Notes under the pieces: model-generated
Told to the model about the DNA's origin: nothing
Seen by the model: only the letters and a program-made list of their open reading frames with translations
Databases searched by the model: none
Program-made: the position numbers and the translations under genes
NCBI GenBank assembly: GCA_027457005.1
Contig: DAIDTV010000084.1
Span: forward strand, 1-6,868
Origin: Chloroflexota bacterium
GTDB lineage: Bacteria; Chloroflexota; Limnocylindria; Limnocylindrales; CSP1-4
Length of the DNA stretch: 6,868 nt
Direction of reading: 5' to 3'
Part shown: positions 5,877 through 6,868 of the stretch, piece by piece
Layout of the letters: each line of letters begins with the position of its first letter
How positions within the stretch are numbered: position 1 is the stretch's first letter

Positions 5877-5913
5877 TCGCGTGCCACCCGGGGGCGCCGG
5901 ACCCGCGCCCCAC

Positions 5914-5920
5914 AGAGGTG
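5914..5920 (+). promoter_or_regulatory. Ribosome binding site of the PRC-MgtE gene
   Basis: AGAGGTG with GAGG at 5915-5918, six bases before the ATG at 5925. It supports that start, since the residues right after this ATG already match the beginning of a PRC-barrel domain. Confidence 0.7.
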
Positions 5921-5924
5921 GCAG

Positions 5925-6868
5925 ATGCAGCTCTACCTGAGCCAGGTGGTCGGCCGGCCCGTGCGCGACCGCCAGGGTGAGCCGATCGGCAAGGTCGCCG
6001 ACCTGATCGTGGCCATCGGCGACCGGTACCCGCCCGTGACCGGCCTCGTCGTCGCGACCGGACGCCGCAAGATCTTCGTGCCCTGGAGCGACGTCGCCAG
6101 CTTCGACGCGAGCGGCGTGGTCCTCTCGACCGCGACCATCGACATCGGCAAGTTCAAGCAGCGCCCGAACGAGCTCCTGCTGTACATGGACCTGCAGGAC
6201 AAGCAGATCGTCGACATCGACGGGCGCCGGGTCGTGCGTGTCAACGACCTCCGGCTCGACGAGATCGAGGGCAGGCTGCACCTCGTGGCCGTGGACGTCG
6301 GGGCCGCGGGCCTGCTGCGGCGGCTGGGGATCGAGGGGCCCTGGCGCACCATCGCCCGCAACCTGCACGTCAGCCTCCCCGAGCGGTACATCGACTGGGA
6401 GGACGTGGACCCCGTCGAGACCTCGATCGCGTCGATCCGCCTGCGCGTCCCCCACCAAGGGCTCCGGGAGCTGCACCCGGCAGACCTGGCGACGATCATC
6501 GACCAGCTGACCCCACGCGACCGGGCCGGCGTGCTCGCCTCCCTGGACGACGAGGCGGTGGCCGACGCGATGGAGGAGATGGAACCCGAGACCCAGGTCG
6601 ACGTGCTGGAGGACCTGGAGCCCGCGCGTGCCGCCGACATCCTCGAGGAGATGAGCCCGGACGACGCGGCCGACCTGATCGCCGACCTGTCCGAGGAGAC
6701 CAAGGCGGAGATCCTGCCGCTGATGGAGCAGGACGAGGCCGAGGAGGTGCGCGAGCTGCTCGGCTACCCGGAGGACACCGCGGGCGGCATCATGACCACC
6801 GCGTACGTGGCGATCTCCGAGGACCTGACCGCAACGCAGGCCATCGAGAAGCTTCGCGAGCTCGAGCC
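5925..6868 (+). CDS. PRC-barrel/MgtE N-terminal/CBS domain protein (magnesium transporter-like), 3' end outside window
   Basis: The 314 residues present begin with a PRC-barrel module (about 3-80: LSQVVGRPVRDRQGEPIGKV), followed by a second, similar beta module (about 84-160: LLYMDLQDKQIVDIDGRRVV). An MgtE_N domain follows (about 183-285), recognisable by LHPADLATIIDQL, repeated acidic helix motifs such as LEPARAADILEEM and SPDDAADLIADL, and LLGYPEDTAGGIMT. The CBS domain then starts (VAISEDLTATQAIEKLREL) and is cut by the edge. In MgtE the N and CBS domains bind Mg2+ and close the channel. PRC-MgtE_N-CBS proteins in high-GC bacteria often have no channel domain, so the protein may be a soluble sensor of divalent cations; a membrane domain beyond the window cannot be excluded. 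The many Asp/Glu pairs in the MgtE_N part fit metal binding. Start ATG 5925 has a good ribosome site. It is transcribed divergently from the cyclase operon. Confidence 0.9.
   Translation, partial: MQLYLSQVVGRPVRDRQGEPIGKVADLIVAIGDRYPPVTGLVVATGRRKIFVPWSDVASFDASGVVLSTATIDIGKFKQRPNELLLYMDLQDKQIVDIDGRRVVRVNDLRLDEIEGRLHLVAVDVGAAGLLRRLGIEGPWRTIARNLHVSLPERYIDWEDVDPVETSIASIRLRVPHQGLRELHPADLATIIDQLTPRDRAGVLASLDDEAVADAMEEMEPETQVDVLEDLEPARAADILEEMSPDDAADLIADLSEETKAEILPLMEQDEAEEVRELLGYPEDTAGGIMTTAYVAISEDLTATQAIEKLRELE

Larger units (their letters stand above)
5671..5924 (+). promoter_or_regulatory. Long structured 5' leader of the PRC-MgtE gene
   Basis: Between the predicted transcription start and the ATG at 5925 lie about 250 bases with four separate stem-loops visible by eye: 5671-5710, 5763-5787, 5826-5860 and 5860-5876. 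The last two abut and end about 40 bases before the ribosome site. MgtE-type genes are often controlled by Mg2+-sensing M-box RNAs, but I see none of the conserved M-box blocks, nor those of the Mn2+ (yybP-ykoY) element. The leader is therefore called only as structured and possibly regulatory. Confidence 0.4.

Noticed and set aside
4893..5887. Minus- and plus-strand frames spanning the intergenic region (4893-5642, 5276-5887, 5374-5760)
   Set aside because: Their translations are Arg/Pro/Ala-rich without motifs, they run out of frame into the cyclase gene, and they cover the promoter and hairpins.
5671..5924. M-box (Mg2+) or yybP-ykoY (Mn2+) riboswitch
   Set aside because: The conserved sequence blocks of either family are not visible by eye, so no known riboswitch name is assigned.
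5757..6703. Minus-strand open frames opposite the PRC-MgtE gene (5757-6476, 5933-6703)
   Set aside because: The plus frame gives clear PRC, MgtE_N and CBS motifs. The minus frames are compositional shadows.
1..6868. tRNA, rRNA, insertion sequences or attachment sites
   Set aside because: No cloverleaf, rRNA block, transposase motif or long terminal inverted repeat was seen on either strand.

Overview
The window is uniformly GC-rich, with third codon positions almost always G or C. It carries two divergent transcription units separated by a 626-base gap. The base composition, gene content, GTG starts and absence of mobile-element sequence suggest a chromosomal segment of a high-GC bacterium. 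A deep-branching actinobacterium (Thermoleophilia-like) or a high-GC Chloroflexota member fits best, but the sequence alone cannot decide.

Minus strand, 5298 down to 1: three tightly packed genes, very probably one operon. The first (5298-2794) encodes an 834-residue soluble protein with three GAF sensor domains and a C-terminal GGDEF diguanylate cyclase domain. After 22 bases comes a membrane-anchored 516-residue GAF-GGDEF diguanylate cyclase (2771-1221). One base after its stop codon starts a family X DNA polymerase (PolX: helix-hairpin-helix, nucleotidyltransferase and PHP domains), which runs off the left edge inside the PHP domain. Both cyclases keep the metal and catalytic residues and the RxxD product-inhibition site, so both look enzymatically competent and feedback-controlled. 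Two c-di-GMP synthases translationally linked to a gap-filling repair polymerase is the most unusual arrangement here.

Gap, 5299-5924: no convincing protein gene. It holds a short palindrome near the start of the cyclase gene, a cluster of GGCGCGACCG repeats spaced 22 and 11 bases apart, and a near-consensus sigma70-type promoter (TTGACA, 17 bases, TATCGT) whose spacer is a perfect inverted repeat. It ends with a leader of about 250 bases that can fold into several strong hairpins ahead of the plus-strand gene.

Plus strand, 5925 to the right edge: the first 314 codons of a protein with two PRC-barrel-like modules, an MgtE N-terminal (Mg2+-sensing superhelical) domain and the start of a CBS domain. 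Whether it ends as a soluble regulator or continues into a transporter membrane domain lies outside the window. The long leader before an MgtE-type gene invites the idea of metal-responsive RNA control, but I could not match it to a known riboswitch.
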